Shown here: in pieces, positions 12,121 through 25,600 of the stretch
Layout: each line of letters starts with the position of its first letter
Numbering within the stretch: the first letter of the stretch is position 1
Assembly: GCF_017591435.1 (NCBI RefSeq)
Contig: NC_059301.1
Coordinates: 7,430,549-7,494,548, forward strand
Direction: 5' to 3'
DNA from: Portunus trituberculatus
Lineage: Eukaryota; Arthropoda; Malacostraca; Decapoda; Portunidae
DNA length: 64,000 nt
Notes under the pieces: generated by a model
The model's input: the letters and a program-made list of their open reading frames with translations, nothing else
Databases searched by the model: none
What the model was told of the DNA's origin: nothing
Program-made: the position numbers and the translations under genes

Positions 12121-12791
12121 AGGTGTAAATAGGTAGGTATGATTCATAAAGAGACTGCTACGTGTAGGCCTAACAGCTTCCCTTATGCTATTTCTTCTTT
12201 CTTTGTTTCTTTTCTTGGTTTTACCCTTGTGTGCTGACGCCAAAGCATTCTGATATCACCAGAACCAGAGATGCATTGAATGGAAATGTTCGGAGCAAGA
12301 ATAACACAAGCTTGAGAAAAATCGTCACGCCCAAACTCCCTCTCGGAATGCATTTGTTAATGTTAACTTATAACAAAACCTTACTTTTTATCCCCCCAAC
12401 TTTCAGTATGTCTTATCGCCCATTCTGTATTAAAGTGTTAATTCTATCCAGAAATTCGGTTTCATGCTGTCAAAACGGGAGATAAACATCTATAAAGGCT
12501 GACTGAACGCTCTTACTAATACTCATAGACAAAAACGAGGCAGACAGCATAGGTTTGTGGAACAATCTGACCAAATCATATCCAGTTCAAAAACCACTAA
12601 ATACGAGGCTTGCCGAAATTCTTGTGGATAATCTAGCAAAATGAAAAAATAATATAAATAATTAAGAAAGACGAGGTATACAGAACACCTCGAGGGAAAA
12701 CCTAGGAAAATTACTGAAGACTGCAATCATGGTAAAGTAGTTTGTATAATTAAGCAGGTGGTGGTGGTCTGCCGCTGGTCCTCGGGTGACG
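12121..12791. other. no gene recognised
   Basis: Contains the tail of the preceding LINE to about 12200, then AT-rich sequence with no motif or splice-supported exon. Confidence 0.5.
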
Positions 12792-12907
12792 GAAGTGGGC
12801 CTAGCAGGAGGTTCACCCCTGTCCCACCCCTGCCCATCCCCGCATCACCGAAGTGGGCCTAGCAGGAGGTTCACCCCTGCCCCACCCCTGCCCATCCCCG
12901 CATCACC
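12792..12907. repeat. 58 bp tandem duplication
   Basis: The unit starting GAAGTGGGCCTAGCAGGAGG occurs at 12792-12849 and 12850-12907 with one visible difference (CTGTCCC versus CTGCCCC). The near-identity points to a recent duplication. Confidence 0.92.
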
Positions 12908-13489
12908 ACCTGCACCACCTATAGGCTGTTCCCAGGGTGGAGGCAGAGGGGAGGCTGGCGGTGGTAGGGGGACTTCTGGTGACATGACGCAAATCTTGAA
13001 CAATGTGTACACGTAAGAGTCAACCTGAACTGATAGGGTTATGAGCCTCCGTGCTGTGTGTGAGGTAAGGAGGCAAAACACTGGCCTGCGAGAACCTTGG
13101 AGGCTGCGGTGAATTGTTGTGGGTTGTGTGAGTTACATTCCACGCACAAGAAAGAGAAATGTTAACCGCTTCACTGTTGGATAAATTTTCTTATTCACGT
13201 TTAGACACTTTTTTATTTTATTTTCTTTAGCTTCCCAGTGAGTTGGACCAGCACTTCAGTTGGCTCTTTTTTTTTTTCTTTCTTTCTCTCTTTCTTTTCT
13301 CTGACCAGTGTCTTACTCACAATAAAGATGTAAATATGTAGCAGAAAATAACTTCATATTATTTTTTTTTTTACGAGAAACTTAATTTAATGGCTGTTTG
13401 AATGTAGGCAAAGCACGATGATAAGATTTTAACAATAATGGGGCTAATTTGCAGGATGTTCATTGTGTAGTGTGTAATATTTTGTTTGT

Positions 13490-13680
13490 TACTTAGAGCG
13501 CATTAGCAATACCAACTAATGATGTTGGTGCTGAGTCAATAAAGAGCTTTAAAAAGATTAGAGTAATTTATGGATGGGGATAATAGATGGAATTAAGTAG
13601 CTTTACTCACACAGGAACTGCCACGTGCAGGCCTGACAACCTCTTGCAGCTTCCCTCATTTTCTTATGTTCGTGTGTTCA
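13490..13680 (+). mobile_element. LINE 3' fragment, same family as 11690-12120
   Basis: A short GAESIKSFKK-like remnant, corresponding to VESLGNFKRE at 12060, is followed by the same tail (AACTGCCACGTGCAGGCCTG). The segment 13065-13490 before it is AT-rich with no feature seen. Confidence 0.55.
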
Positions 13681-13972
13681 GAGCAAAATTTATTCACCAG
13701 CATTAAGAATAACCTACTATCGAATACTGTAAACGCACCAGAGACAGTAGAGGGAGGACAAATCGGAATTTAAACTGGATAAATGACTATCCAAGCACCT
13801 CCAGACTGGTGACGCACTTGTGTTACAGCAGCGTGACCTTTGAGACGCCTTACTGAACTTCCAAGATCGTGATTTTGGAAAATTTGTCTTTGCTATTGAA
13901 CTTTTATATGTAATTTAGTTCTTAATGTAGATGGATGAAGCTGAGGCAGACTAAGGAAGATGTGGAAGGACC

Positions 13973-13973
<1 letters not shown>

Positions 13974-14064
<91 letters not shown>
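13974..14064. repeat. (GA)n microsatellite
   Basis: Pure GA dinucleotide array of about 90 bp. Confidence 0.95.
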
Positions 14065-14067
<3 letters not shown>

Positions 14068-14947
14068 GGAAGAGAACAGTTTGAAGCTTTTAGTGCTTTT
14101 GATGCTTTGCAGAGAAATATAGCACAATTCGGCGATATTCGATGGACACAAGAAAAAAAACTTACTGAAGAAAAACAAGAGTAAGATGACTTTACCCTCA
14201 GGACGAATGTCAAGACGCTCAAGAAGTTACGCAGTGTTGTCATCCTTCGGGCTCTCGCTGTCTTTCCAATTACAAGAGCGACAATCAGCTGGGAAGGGTT
14301 TTTCGTAATTTTCTAAGTCGTTTCGTATTGTTTTGTCAATCAGTATTACTTCCATATAGAGAGAAGCATCGAAACTTCTTTGGAACTTCGTAAATAACTG
14401 TCCTGACTTTAATTTTTTTCTGCTTTCTTTTTTATGGAGTGGCATTTTACCGGCTCTTCTTCAATACTTTTTGGCTGTTGGTCTGTCTCTTTTATGCGTA
14501 GAGAAGCCGGTTATCAGATGAACGCTTGATGAACAGCAACAACAACAGCCATTACAGCCACATCACAAAGACTACCACGAATATTCCCCACAACTCAAAA
14601 CTTTGTTTTATTTCTGTCAAATTCTTACTGCAGACTCCTCAGTCACATCTCACCACCTCCGCCCAGCCGCCTGCTACTAATCTTGTGTGTGACCGCCTTG
14701 CTGTTTCGTTATCTGCGTCACTTCCCCACTCACTGTTGTCATATTATAATTCATTGCATTATCCCAATGTCATCTTTATCAACATTCAGTTCATTATCAT
14801 TTACTGCAGTTGCAAATCGTCAGCAGAAAAACTCATTCATTTCACTCATACTCTGCCATTGCGTGGTCTCTCTTTGGCTTATCTTCTTCACTTTCCTGAC
14901 GGCATAAACTAATACCATAATTTGACCTTTACCTTGGAACTACATTG
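14065..14947. other. no gene recognised
   Basis: About 880 bp of unique-looking sequence. Frames at 14526-14912 show no recognisable protein feature and no plausible splice context. Confidence 0.45.
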
Positions 14948-16124
14948 AAACTAGCTATTCATAATGCAGCCTATTCATCTCATAGATTTACATACTACCA
15001 ATTATTCCATAACTTGTCTAAAAAATAAGGAAAAAATTAATAAAAATCCTTGAATTCTAGAGATGTTGCAAAATGAACTAAAACTACAATTTGAACATGC
15101 TTAAACTTTGAACTTTATTGTAAGTAGCTATATTCAATGCAGCCTATTCATCACTAATTTACATACTGCCAAGTATTCCAAAACTTACCTATTGTAGTGT
15201 GATTGGTATCCAGGCTGGGGTCGAAGATATGGGGTCAGCACCCAAGTCTTGCTCCCATACCCACTGTCTCCAAGCAAATGGCAACCAGCTGGTACAACAC
15301 CCGTATCAAACATGGTCTTTAACCCACTTTGATTCAGGATGCGAGAGTCATGAACTGAGCCTGGCCATTTAGCTTCCAAGTCAACTATCCTATATTTGGC
15401 ATCAAAGACCACCTGTACATTGATGCTATGGTATCTCTTGCGGTTGACGTACTCTGCCTCAAACTGACTTGGTCTGACAATTCTTATGTGAGTTCCGTCA
15501 ATTGCACCAATAACGTCCGGAAACCCAGCAATTGCCCTAAATTCTGCCTTTGATTGCTGTTGATGGTGATTAGCAGGAAACTGTATATATGTGTTCAAAA
15601 TGTGAGGTGCACACAAGGCATCCAGTGTTTCAGTGATGACCCTGCTCACAGTTTGTTGTGACACTCCTAGATCATCACCATTGCACAGTTGCATTTTTCC
15701 AGTTGCTAAGTATCTTAATGTTATTAACACCTTCATCTCAGGAGTGAGAGCTTTGTTTGTCAGTGTTGGTCATGAGAGCACTTCTCGCACTAAATTTGTC
15801 ACAAAAACAATTCCTGCACGGTCTAGTCGGTATCTCTTGATGAGTTCACGATTACTGAGTTCATTTAGCACATCTTTCCTGTCTCTAAACACCCTTGGTT
15901 GACGCACACGATGTTGTTGTAGTTCCGCCATGCTGACTTATGGGTGATTCATAAGCCCTTATAACAGGGTTCACCCTGTCATAGTGAGACACCGACTTAT
16001 GAAAGACTCATAGCGTTTATGACAAATTCATATTGCTTATGAATCATTTATGACAAATATCCACCATTTTGTTGGCTTATGACAGTTTCATAGCAGTATG
16101 ACAGTTTTATAAGTACCAGCCCTG
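14948..16124 (-). mobile_element. PIF/Harbinger DNA transposon, degenerate
   Basis: Contains the HARBI1-like transposase remnant at 15185-15931. The upstream side (15936-16124) has repeated CTTATGA and TTCATA words in both orientations, like the subterminal repeats of a DNA transposon, and ends near CTTATAAGTACCAGCCCTGG. On the other side a segment of about 70 bp is duplicated: 14951-15025 resembles 15120-15190 (both contain GCAGCCTATTCATC and a CATACTxCCAA block). The left terminus is not identified. Confidence 0.6.
15185..15931 (-). pseudogene. HARBI1-like (DDE_Tnp_4) transposase with one in-frame stop
   Basis: Starting at ATG 15931-15929 (MAELQQHRVRQPRVF) the frame runs 249 codons. One TGA falls after VREVLS near residue 54. 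The HTH-like block LGVSQQTVSRVI and the core AIDGTHI, with its first catalytic Asp in GAIDG, are visible, followed by DLEAKWPGSVHDSR (second catalytic Asp) and HLLGDSGYG. The frame stops right after YQSHYN, where AATAG/GTAAG forms a good splice donor. Full HARBI1 proteins are about 350 aa, so the third catalytic acid would have to come from another exon, not found. Either a recently dead element or a split gene with a premature stop. Confidence 0.8.
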
Positions 16125-16809
16125 GTGTGTTTCTTCTATGCTAACAATCATTGTTGATCATTTGTACATTTCACAAGTCTCCCCTGGCTTTCAATAGTGT
16201 ATTCATGATTTCTCCTTCGTCTGCATTACTTTACGAAATATTCATTCTAGATATTTTTTTATTTGTTTATTTCTTTTATTTATTTTAAATATTTTAAATA
16301 TTTTTATTTATTTTATAACTTTTCGCCACTCTCATTTCTTTCTCCCCCTACATCACACTTTCTTTCTCCCCCTACATCACACTTCCACTGAAAATCCGCG
16401 ATCGCTCTCCTCGTGGCATCGCAGATAGTGAGCTGAAGTGTGAGCAAAATATTATGTACTTGCTTCAAAGCAATTAAGTAAATTTTTTTTTTATCCACTA
16501 AATAAATAATAAGCAATGACTTCTCGTCTAGAGGAAGTAAAGCCGCGAAATGTGTTGTGGTCCATTGTTATATTAATACGAGTATGGAGTATGGTCACTC
16601 ACAATCCGCCAGTTGGGACCTCTCCACCAAAGTAGTATTATATTCGCATGTGTGATGATCTAATTCAGGTGTTAGTACTCGCATTGCTCTTCTTACCTGC
16701 AGGGTCTGTAAGCTGAACTGTTTTGTATACTTTATTTTGTTTGTTTCATGATCTAATGCGTGACTGCTGAATAAATATGTTTTATGGCATGATGAATGAC
16801 TGCTGCATA

Positions 16810-17384
<575 letters not shown>

Positions 17385-17517
17385 TCTATAAGGCGCATTT
17401 TTATTAGTTGTATTTATTCATTTATTTATTGATTTATTTACTTTTTTCCATATCGATGGTCGGCACTCGCCGATGGTGTCGGAGGAAGAGTATTTGTAGC
17501 TACTCTTTCTACTCGTT

Positions 17518-17550
<33 letters not shown>

Positions 17551-17926
17551 CTCGTCGTCGTCTTCTTCCTACTTCTCCTCTATGATGTTTCCCAGCGCTC
17601 TGGCGTCGGAGGCCGTGCTGAAGGCAGCATATGGCTGATCTCGCAGGACTAAACAATGCCCCACTCCCAGCACCTCCTGATATATAGGTGAGTGTTTTAA
17701 AGTAGCGTGTGTATTTATTCATTTGTATCAATGGAAGAGTCACCAGGCAGAGGAGCTGTTGACTTAGAAACAGACTCACCCTTGTCACTTGATATTAGTT
17801 GAATAATTCCCTCACCAGCATTACACACATGCCATCATCCTACCGGAGACCTGAGGACTTGAGGTGGTAATGCGGCCAATCTGTGCAGGGCGTCATGCAA
17901 GTGTGACTCATCCTGTTCACCACCGC

Positions 17927-17963
17927 AATAATAAGAAGCGGGCACTGCAGGCAAGTGTCAGTC
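17927..17963 (+). promoter_or_regulatory. putative core promoter of lipase 2
   Basis: A TATA-like AATAATAA (17927-17934) lies about 30 bp before an arthropod initiator-like TCAGTC (17958-17963), which is about 40 bp before the lipase start codon. The spacing suits a TATA/Inr promoter. The assignment is inferred from spacing alone. Confidence 0.4.
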
Positions 17964-17997
17964 AGTCAGCACAGGCCGCACTGGTTACTGAGTCGTC

Positions 17998-18075
17998 ATG
18001 ATGGTCCAAGGTCTTCTCACTTTGCTGCTTGGTGAGTCTTGGTGTTGGCTTACAGCGCCTTGACGTGTCAAAGAG

Positions 18076-18152
<77 letters not shown>

Positions 18153-18619
18153 TTTTTTTTTATTTTATTTCCTTTAATTTATTGAATTCACTTATTTATG
18201 TATTTATTTATTTATTTATCTATGTATCTATATTTATTCATTTATTTATTTATAAGCTCCCCAGAAAAGTTAGCCATAGCATATAGAGCGATATTAAACT
18301 TGCCAGACTTACTGAAGGCTGTTATAAAGATAAAGGCCACTGGTACAGTGGAACCACGCGTGCTTTGAAGGTCGAGGGGCCCCAAGCGCACAGATTCGAA
18401 TCCTACCCGCGGTCAGAGTAGGAAGGGGTTCTACTCGGGGTAAGGGTGCCCTAAGTCTAACGGGTGGGCTTTCAGATGGGGAATACTCAAAAAATATCTC
18501 CTTTATCCTGTACATTCTCGCGAAAAGTCCATATTGTATGAAAAAAAAAAGTCTTTACCGATGATATTTAGTTATATAGTTATCACCAGCTGCAGTAGCA
18601 GCAGCAGGAGCAGCAGTAG

Positions 18620-18652
<33 letters not shown>

Positions 18653-18845
18653 ATAGTAGTAGTAGTAGTAGCAGTAGTAGTAGCAGTAGTAGTTGTAGTA
18701 GTGTAACAGCACCAGCAACAACAACAACAACAACAACAGCAATTGCATTTGCACAGATACCAGCCCCGGCAGCGGTGGCAAGAGTAATATTAGCTATAGT
18801 AAAAGTAGCAGTAATTGTAGTAGTAAGAGAAGTAGTAGTAGTAGC

Positions 18846-18909
<64 letters not shown>

Positions 18910-20956
18910 CTACTTACTGAATAATTGATTTTTTTTTTTTTTTTTTTGCCATATTTTCCATGGACTTTCGCCGGCCGTGGCAGTGGTGGCGGCGGGAGCA
19001 TCGTTACGTCAATTCCACGATCTTGATCATGAGGCGTCCAACGACCTCATCCCCGTGACGCATCACGCTGCCCCCAGGGCCGAAGTCAGCGACATCCGCT
19101 TCCTCCTGTGGACCAGGTTAGGTCTTCAGTGACCGCCTCCTTGACAAGACTCACAATGATATCCACATAGAACGTAATGGATACAAGTCACCTATAATGA
19201 AGCAACACGAAACCACATTTCTGCCTTTATCGTGATTCTGAAACGAGTTATCTATTGTCATCATCATCATCATCATCATTAACCTCTACAGTTACACTGC
19301 AGGACAAAGAGCTCTAAACCCTCTGCTCACATCCCTCTCAGCTGTCTCTTTATTCCAAGCCGCCCTATTAAACTATTTCAGTCTTCATGTACTCCTCAGT
19401 TCGCCTCGACTCTGTGAAAGAAGGCAGGGCGAACTGAATATGGTGTGCACAACAATCCCTCGGCGCGTTGCATCATCCTGTACGAAATATAACAGACAAG
19501 ATAAATTGGTGAATGACATTTGCCTCTGCCCATCGCATCATCAGTTGTCCGTGATCTTTGCAGAGCTTTTAGTATCAAACAGAACATTAGTCCATGGTAT
19601 ATTGATCTACTTTACATTTGTAGGCATGAAATGTTTTACAGTATAATGTTTTGCGACAACTGTACTTATTATTTCGCTTTGTTCTTTTGTAAGTATATGA
19701 TGATAGGTAACTTTTCCTTTTTATGCCTCACAGAGAGAACTCCGCAGACAACAAATATTATCAGCTGGTGTTTGGCAACCTGACCAACTTGAAGGCGTCC
19801 CCGCTGAAGTCAAACCGAACCACGCACGTCTTGTACCATGGCTTCAGTAACGACGGGCTCATAGCCTGGATCAGGGACGCCAAGACGGGTATGTACAGAA
19901 ATTGTCCTTGAAGTGCGGTGCTAACTGTGGCATAACGAACAATATGAAACCTGCTTCCTTACCTTTGTTTTTTTTTTTGTTATATGTTTTCATTCTTAGA
20001 ACAAGAGGAAATGTCAAATACCAATGTAATTTTTTTTTCTCAAAAGTTCTTGAAAGGATATATGGGCTTCAAAAAGATTGAAAAACAATGTTATAAGGAA
20101 TATAGCAAAGCTTACTTAGCAACATTCCCAGGCTCAATAATTGGTATAGAACAAGAAATACTAATGGGTTCAAGATTGAAAGTGAAATGTAGGTACACAG
20201 GAGTTCAGAAGGGCTGGAGACACACTGGCCTGTAGAGATGAGTTATAAACCTGTGAAAATTATTTAGAGGCAGAAGCAATACTTGAATTATGAATATTAC
20301 TACAACTACTGTTCATTACGCCTTCCTTTCAAATAGTATGTGAAAATGTTCGAGAAATTTTAACATCATTTCACATTAACGTGCAAAAATTATACGATAT
20401 GTGTTAGAAAAGTATCGTCAATGACAAATGCAAAATGGCTTTGGTTTAAAAGTATGCAAGACTCGGCTGATCAATGAAACAAGGCAAGGCAGTTTTGCTC
20501 CGGAGTATTTGAGTGTACCTTGCATGGAGGGTACATGATGTGGTTAGTGTGCATAAGCGTACTATGTAGGAAACGATTTTTAGGAGCTGTCATGTAAGAA
20601 ATAACTGAAATTTAAACTAAAGTATTGCAAATTCATGTATTATATCAGTATATTACACTCAGACACACCTCGCCCTACATGTGTTTGGCATGCGTTTTTT
20701 TTTTTTTTTCTAGTATTTTTATAACAATTGCTTAGGACCAGATAACTTTTTTGTGTTTAGAATATAACTTTGATTATGTCTTTAGTCTTAAAACTAGAGA
20801 GAAAAGAAAATATTCACTCAATTCTTTTCAAATTAATTGTACAAGTCGTGAGGGTACGTGAATCACTCCTAAGCTGTCTGAAGGATGCATGGACTTAGAA
20901 AAGATTGAAGATCACTGCCTTAGCTCAGTATTGAATGAAGGACCAAAGATAGCTGC

Positions 20957-21006
<50 letters not shown>

Positions 21007-21096
21007 AGAACATAACTCTCCTTGTAAAGTTAATTATGCTCCACCTGTTATTCTGATCCAACACTTTTTGTAACATCATTTATATATTATGGCAAT

Positions 21097-21136
<40 letters not shown>

Positions 21137-22615
21137 TAGCTCAGTGGTTAGAGCGCTGGCTTCACAAGCCAGAGGACCGGGGTTCGATTCCCCGGCCGGG
21201 TGGAGATATTTGGGTGTGTTTCCTCACGTAGCCCTGTTCACCTAGCAGTGAGTAGGTACGGGATGTACATCAAGGAGTTGTGACCTTGTTGTCCCGGTGT
21301 GTGGTGTGTGCCTGGTCTCAGGCCTATCCGAAGATCGGAAATAATGAGCTCTGAGCTCGTTCCGTAGGGTAACGTCTGGCTGTCTCGTCAGAGACTGCAG
21401 CAGATCAAACAGTGAAACACACACACACACACACACACTGGGCGCGGCGAGGCAAATGAACAAGCCTCTTTAATGTGCATCCCCTGTTCACCTAGCAGCA
21501 AGTAGGTACGGGATGTAACTCAAGGGATTGTGGCCTCTTTTTTGTGTGTGTGTGGTTTTTGTGTGTGATGTGGTCTCAGTCCTACCCGAAAATCGGTCAG
21601 TATCAGCTCTGAGCTCGCTCCGTAGGGGAAAGGCTAGCTGGGTCACCAGCAGGCAACCGTAATGAATAACACACACACACACACACACACACACTGCTCG
21701 GATCCATAGTAGTATTGTTCCCATTTGTTGCCAGGGTCACAAGCAAGTCACTTTGGATGTTACTAAGCAGGGATTCCTTCTGCGCTCACCACGCCAAGTT
21801 TTCACTGCTTGGTGAGGGACGAATTACTGTGGCTGTCCTGGAGCAAGAGGATGGTGCGTTTGGTGCGGGAGTTATCGTGTGTAGCTGGTGGTCACGAGTC
21901 TAGAATGCAGTAAATTGCACACATTGTTCGCTTTTTCGGTGGCAGTAGCCTTGTCAATCACATGGCAAGCTTAGTTTTCCATGCTGCCTTGCCTCTCCAG
22001 TGATGAGTGTTTAGTGTCTACCTTGGACAAGAGAATTTTGTGTGTTCGGTGTGTGAAAGCTCGCAGGCAGTCCACGGAAGCTAGAGAATGTTGCTTTCTT
22101 GCTCTCAGTCTATATAACCGGTATTCATATTATAAGCTCTCCTGACCTCTCACTCTCAGCACTGTAGGTTATGGCTGGCGACCAAGAGTAGTGCATGTGT
22201 TCCTCAAGACTGTCAAAGTACACTTGTTGTTCATTGCGCTAGTCATTATTTGGAGTCACTCACTACATTGTGTTTGATGGCAGATTGCCCAGCATGGGGA
22301 TCTGCGCTGGTAATACATAGGCTACATACCGTCTCTCTCCATGGGACATGGGACTTAACTTGTGAAGAAAAAAAAAAACTTTCCCCTGTATGCGTTAGCA
22401 ATACACACGACCTGAATATGCCCCTATTACCCTCCCAGTCACCAGCACCACAATGTCTCCTCGCCTTCCATTCATGACCACCCAACACACATTCATGAAT
22501 ATGGTGGTATGCACTTTGTTGAAGACATCTACATAAGAAAATGGGAAGAAATGAAAAAATAGATAATCAGATAGATAATAATAATAATAATGGTAATAAT
22601 AATAATATTAATGAC

Positions 22616-22647
<32 letters not shown>

Positions 22648-25600
22648 TATTATTATTGTTATGATTATTATTTTTAATAATAATAGTAATAATAATATTG
22701 TCCATGAGCTCTGCACATTTACTCAGAATCTCAACCAAGAGTAAAATGTAGAGTATGTTGTGATGGTCTTCAGACTCACAACTCAAAATTGAAAAAATGA
22801 TAATTTGTTCAACTCAAGGCAGTTTCCATTTTCCAGCTGAATTTTATTGTATAGAAATACTAATCTGAATGCTCATCATCTTGTCACCCATCCACAGAGG
22901 GATGAACAAATCACACTACACTCAAGCTACAAGGAATATATAAACCTCAAATTATCTTTATTTTTTTTATTAAAGGTAAATGACATGCCACAATTAATTA
23001 TAATGGCAATAAGCACTTCAGAATAATTTTCAAAATATACATTATGTAATGTAGGAATTGTACCCCAATAATTGTTACTTTTCATGGCTAAAACTTGCAC
23101 ATCAAAAGAAACTTTTACCACAATTTTTCTTCACCTGAGGATGAATATCTTATGACTCATGAATAACCTTAAAGACTAAGGAAGCTGTGGTGGTGGTGGT
23201 GGTGGTGGTTTTGATGAGGAACAGCATGAAATTATGTAATGAAGGGATATGATATGCAATGGAGATGAGCAGCAGACTGGTGGTAACAGCACCAACACAG
23301 AGAGAGAGAGAGAGAGAGATGATAATGATAATAGCAACCAGATCCTCCTATCTTTCACTATTCTCCCTGTGTGGGTTACTCTTAGTGGATGGATGGTGTG
23401 TGCCTAGTCAAAGCCTTCCTTCTTTTCCCTGATGGCCTCCCTGAACCGCTCCTCCAGCAGGGACAGCTCTGAGATGAGGTCAGTGATGGCATTCATGAAG
23501 GCGTCGTGTGGGGTGTAACTGGCATCAGATGTCTGCCAGGGAAAAAGAACTTAGTGTGTGTGAAAAACATAATTAATTTGGAGCTCAGATTATGTAAGAT
23601 TAATCTTGCAAATAATAATATGAGCTAAAGAACTTCATTTTAATCACAATCAGAACAAAACAAATATTAACCCCTTCCTTACTGCAGCAACCCACCAATG
23701 TAAACAAAGTATTCCCCTCCCATAGAGCACCACCTTGGCCCGTGCATGCACGCACTTCACATACAGGCAGAATCCTTACTTGCCAAGAGGTTTTCTACAC
23801 TAATGTCAGTTTCACTGTATCTATCTCTTTCTCAGGATCATAATCCAAATCATGCTCATCTGGAGTCTTCCAGAACTATGTCCTCACTATCTGTCTCATA
23901 GTTATGACTGTCCTCATCACAGCTATTACTTATAGTTGGAAACAAATTATCAGTTTTTCCAAGACAGACAAATGATGTTCTTAGGTGGACTATAGGAGTA
24001 ATATTCATTCTCTCAAACAAAACAGGAATGATTGATGTTAGTTTCTGCATGAGAAACAAACCGATATTGACTGGCTGATGGGGAGTTGTCTCGTGATGCT
24101 TGGATGGTTGAAAATAACGCTTCAAGTGTTTGTTTATGTTCTGACAGGATGTTGCCACCATGTGGGGCCTGAAATAGGCAAAATCTCCACTCAGGGCTTA
24201 ATGGTACACATCAATGTATTAGTATGGTACACACGTACCACAGCCAAGTCACGCTGTACCATAAGGTTGCTTCTGTGTGTAGTTCACACATACCCCAAAA
24301 CGGTCTTGCGGTAAGGAAGGGGTTAAGAATAAGAAACAAATCTTTCAATAAAGTTTTGATTATTTTTTAAAGATAAAACAGTACATAACACAAGAGATCC
24401 ACTTACTTGAATCCTAAGGACCACTTTGTGCTCCAAAGGGTGAGGGTTCTTGTAGCCAGCAAACATCACATTGGGGTCCTTGAGGAGCTGCAGGCGGATC
24501 ATGTTGCCCAGTGTGTGGTCCTCCTTGTTGATGGTGTAGATGGCAGCATTGGGAACCTGGGGAGTGGGGACACGACCATCACTAATCAAAGTCACATGCA
24601 ACACACACACACAGACACACACATACCACAATATTAATTGTTAATGATATTAACATAAATTTTAAATTTTGACAACACTGAATATATATGAGATCAGAAG
24701 CAATATCCTCAACCATCCATAAATACTTGGCCCTTGCAGTATTCCCAGATTAATTCTGTAAACTACACCACTGGCACTGAAGGAGGTTGCATACTGTGTC
24801 TTTGTCATTACAGGAGGATTACATATGTTTCATGATTGTTACTTGCAAGTTAACAGGCTGCAGTGCTAACAGAGAAAGGTTGTGGCTTGGTGAGGGATGG
24901 TCCCTTTCCCATTAACCCCTTCATTACCAATGAGGTACCATAGTACTTCATGTCAGTTTTCGACTGCCGAACCGATGAAGTACGTGCTTACTTCATTGCT
25001 TAGTAATGATACCCAAGGCTTCATATTTCTCGGCTTGTATGGTTGTAATTTACGACAGTGACAAATTGACTAATTGGCACCTTGTGTTTCAAGGACGTTG
25101 GCCCGTGGTGGCGGGGGGTGGTGATGTGAACCGCCCCACCCATCAGTGTGTGTGTTTGACTTTGACACGCGTCGCATTATGGCATCTTTGTGCTCCTCCA
25201 GCAGTGATTCTGAGAGTTATACCCCTCTTGACGATGACTTGCAAGGATCAGATGATAATCTGACACAATCAGAAGGCCTCACAAGTGATTCAGATGATGA
25301 ATATTTGCCAGAAAATGACAGTGAGGCGAGTAGTGATGACCTATATGAGAGTGATGGTGACGATGAGGAGACACCACCCAGCCCCTCACCTCACACCTTC
25401 ACACTCATGGCTGATCCCTTTTCTGATCATCGTCCTGGCACTGTTCCTGCCCTAGTAGAAGATTTTTCAGGTGTTCATCCTGATATCTCACGGGATAACA
25501 TTAGTGCTTTGGACTGCTTCCAGCTATTCATGTCAGACGAGGTCATAGGAAATCATGTATAACAACTTCCGATTTGAAAAAGTATACATCCCATGACCAA

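Noticed and set aside
12786..13081. overlapping Pro/Gly-rich frames on both strands
   Set aside because: They follow the 58 bp GC-rich tandem duplication and have no recognisable domain.
19255..19440. CAT-rich block followed by CACTGCAGGACAAAG as a named repeat
   Set aside because: It resembles tails of some arthropod LINEs, but only a few words match from memory and no coding remnant is present, so it is not listed as an element.
21133..21204. tRNA-Val-like gene
   Set aside because: Boxes A and B are present but the acceptor stem does not pair, and a conserved SINE body with (CA)n tail follows; a related copy lies directly downstream.
22250..22488. 80-codon frames on both strands in lipase 2 intron 3
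   Set aside because: They mirror each other on opposite strands, show no recognisable motif and have no splice context.
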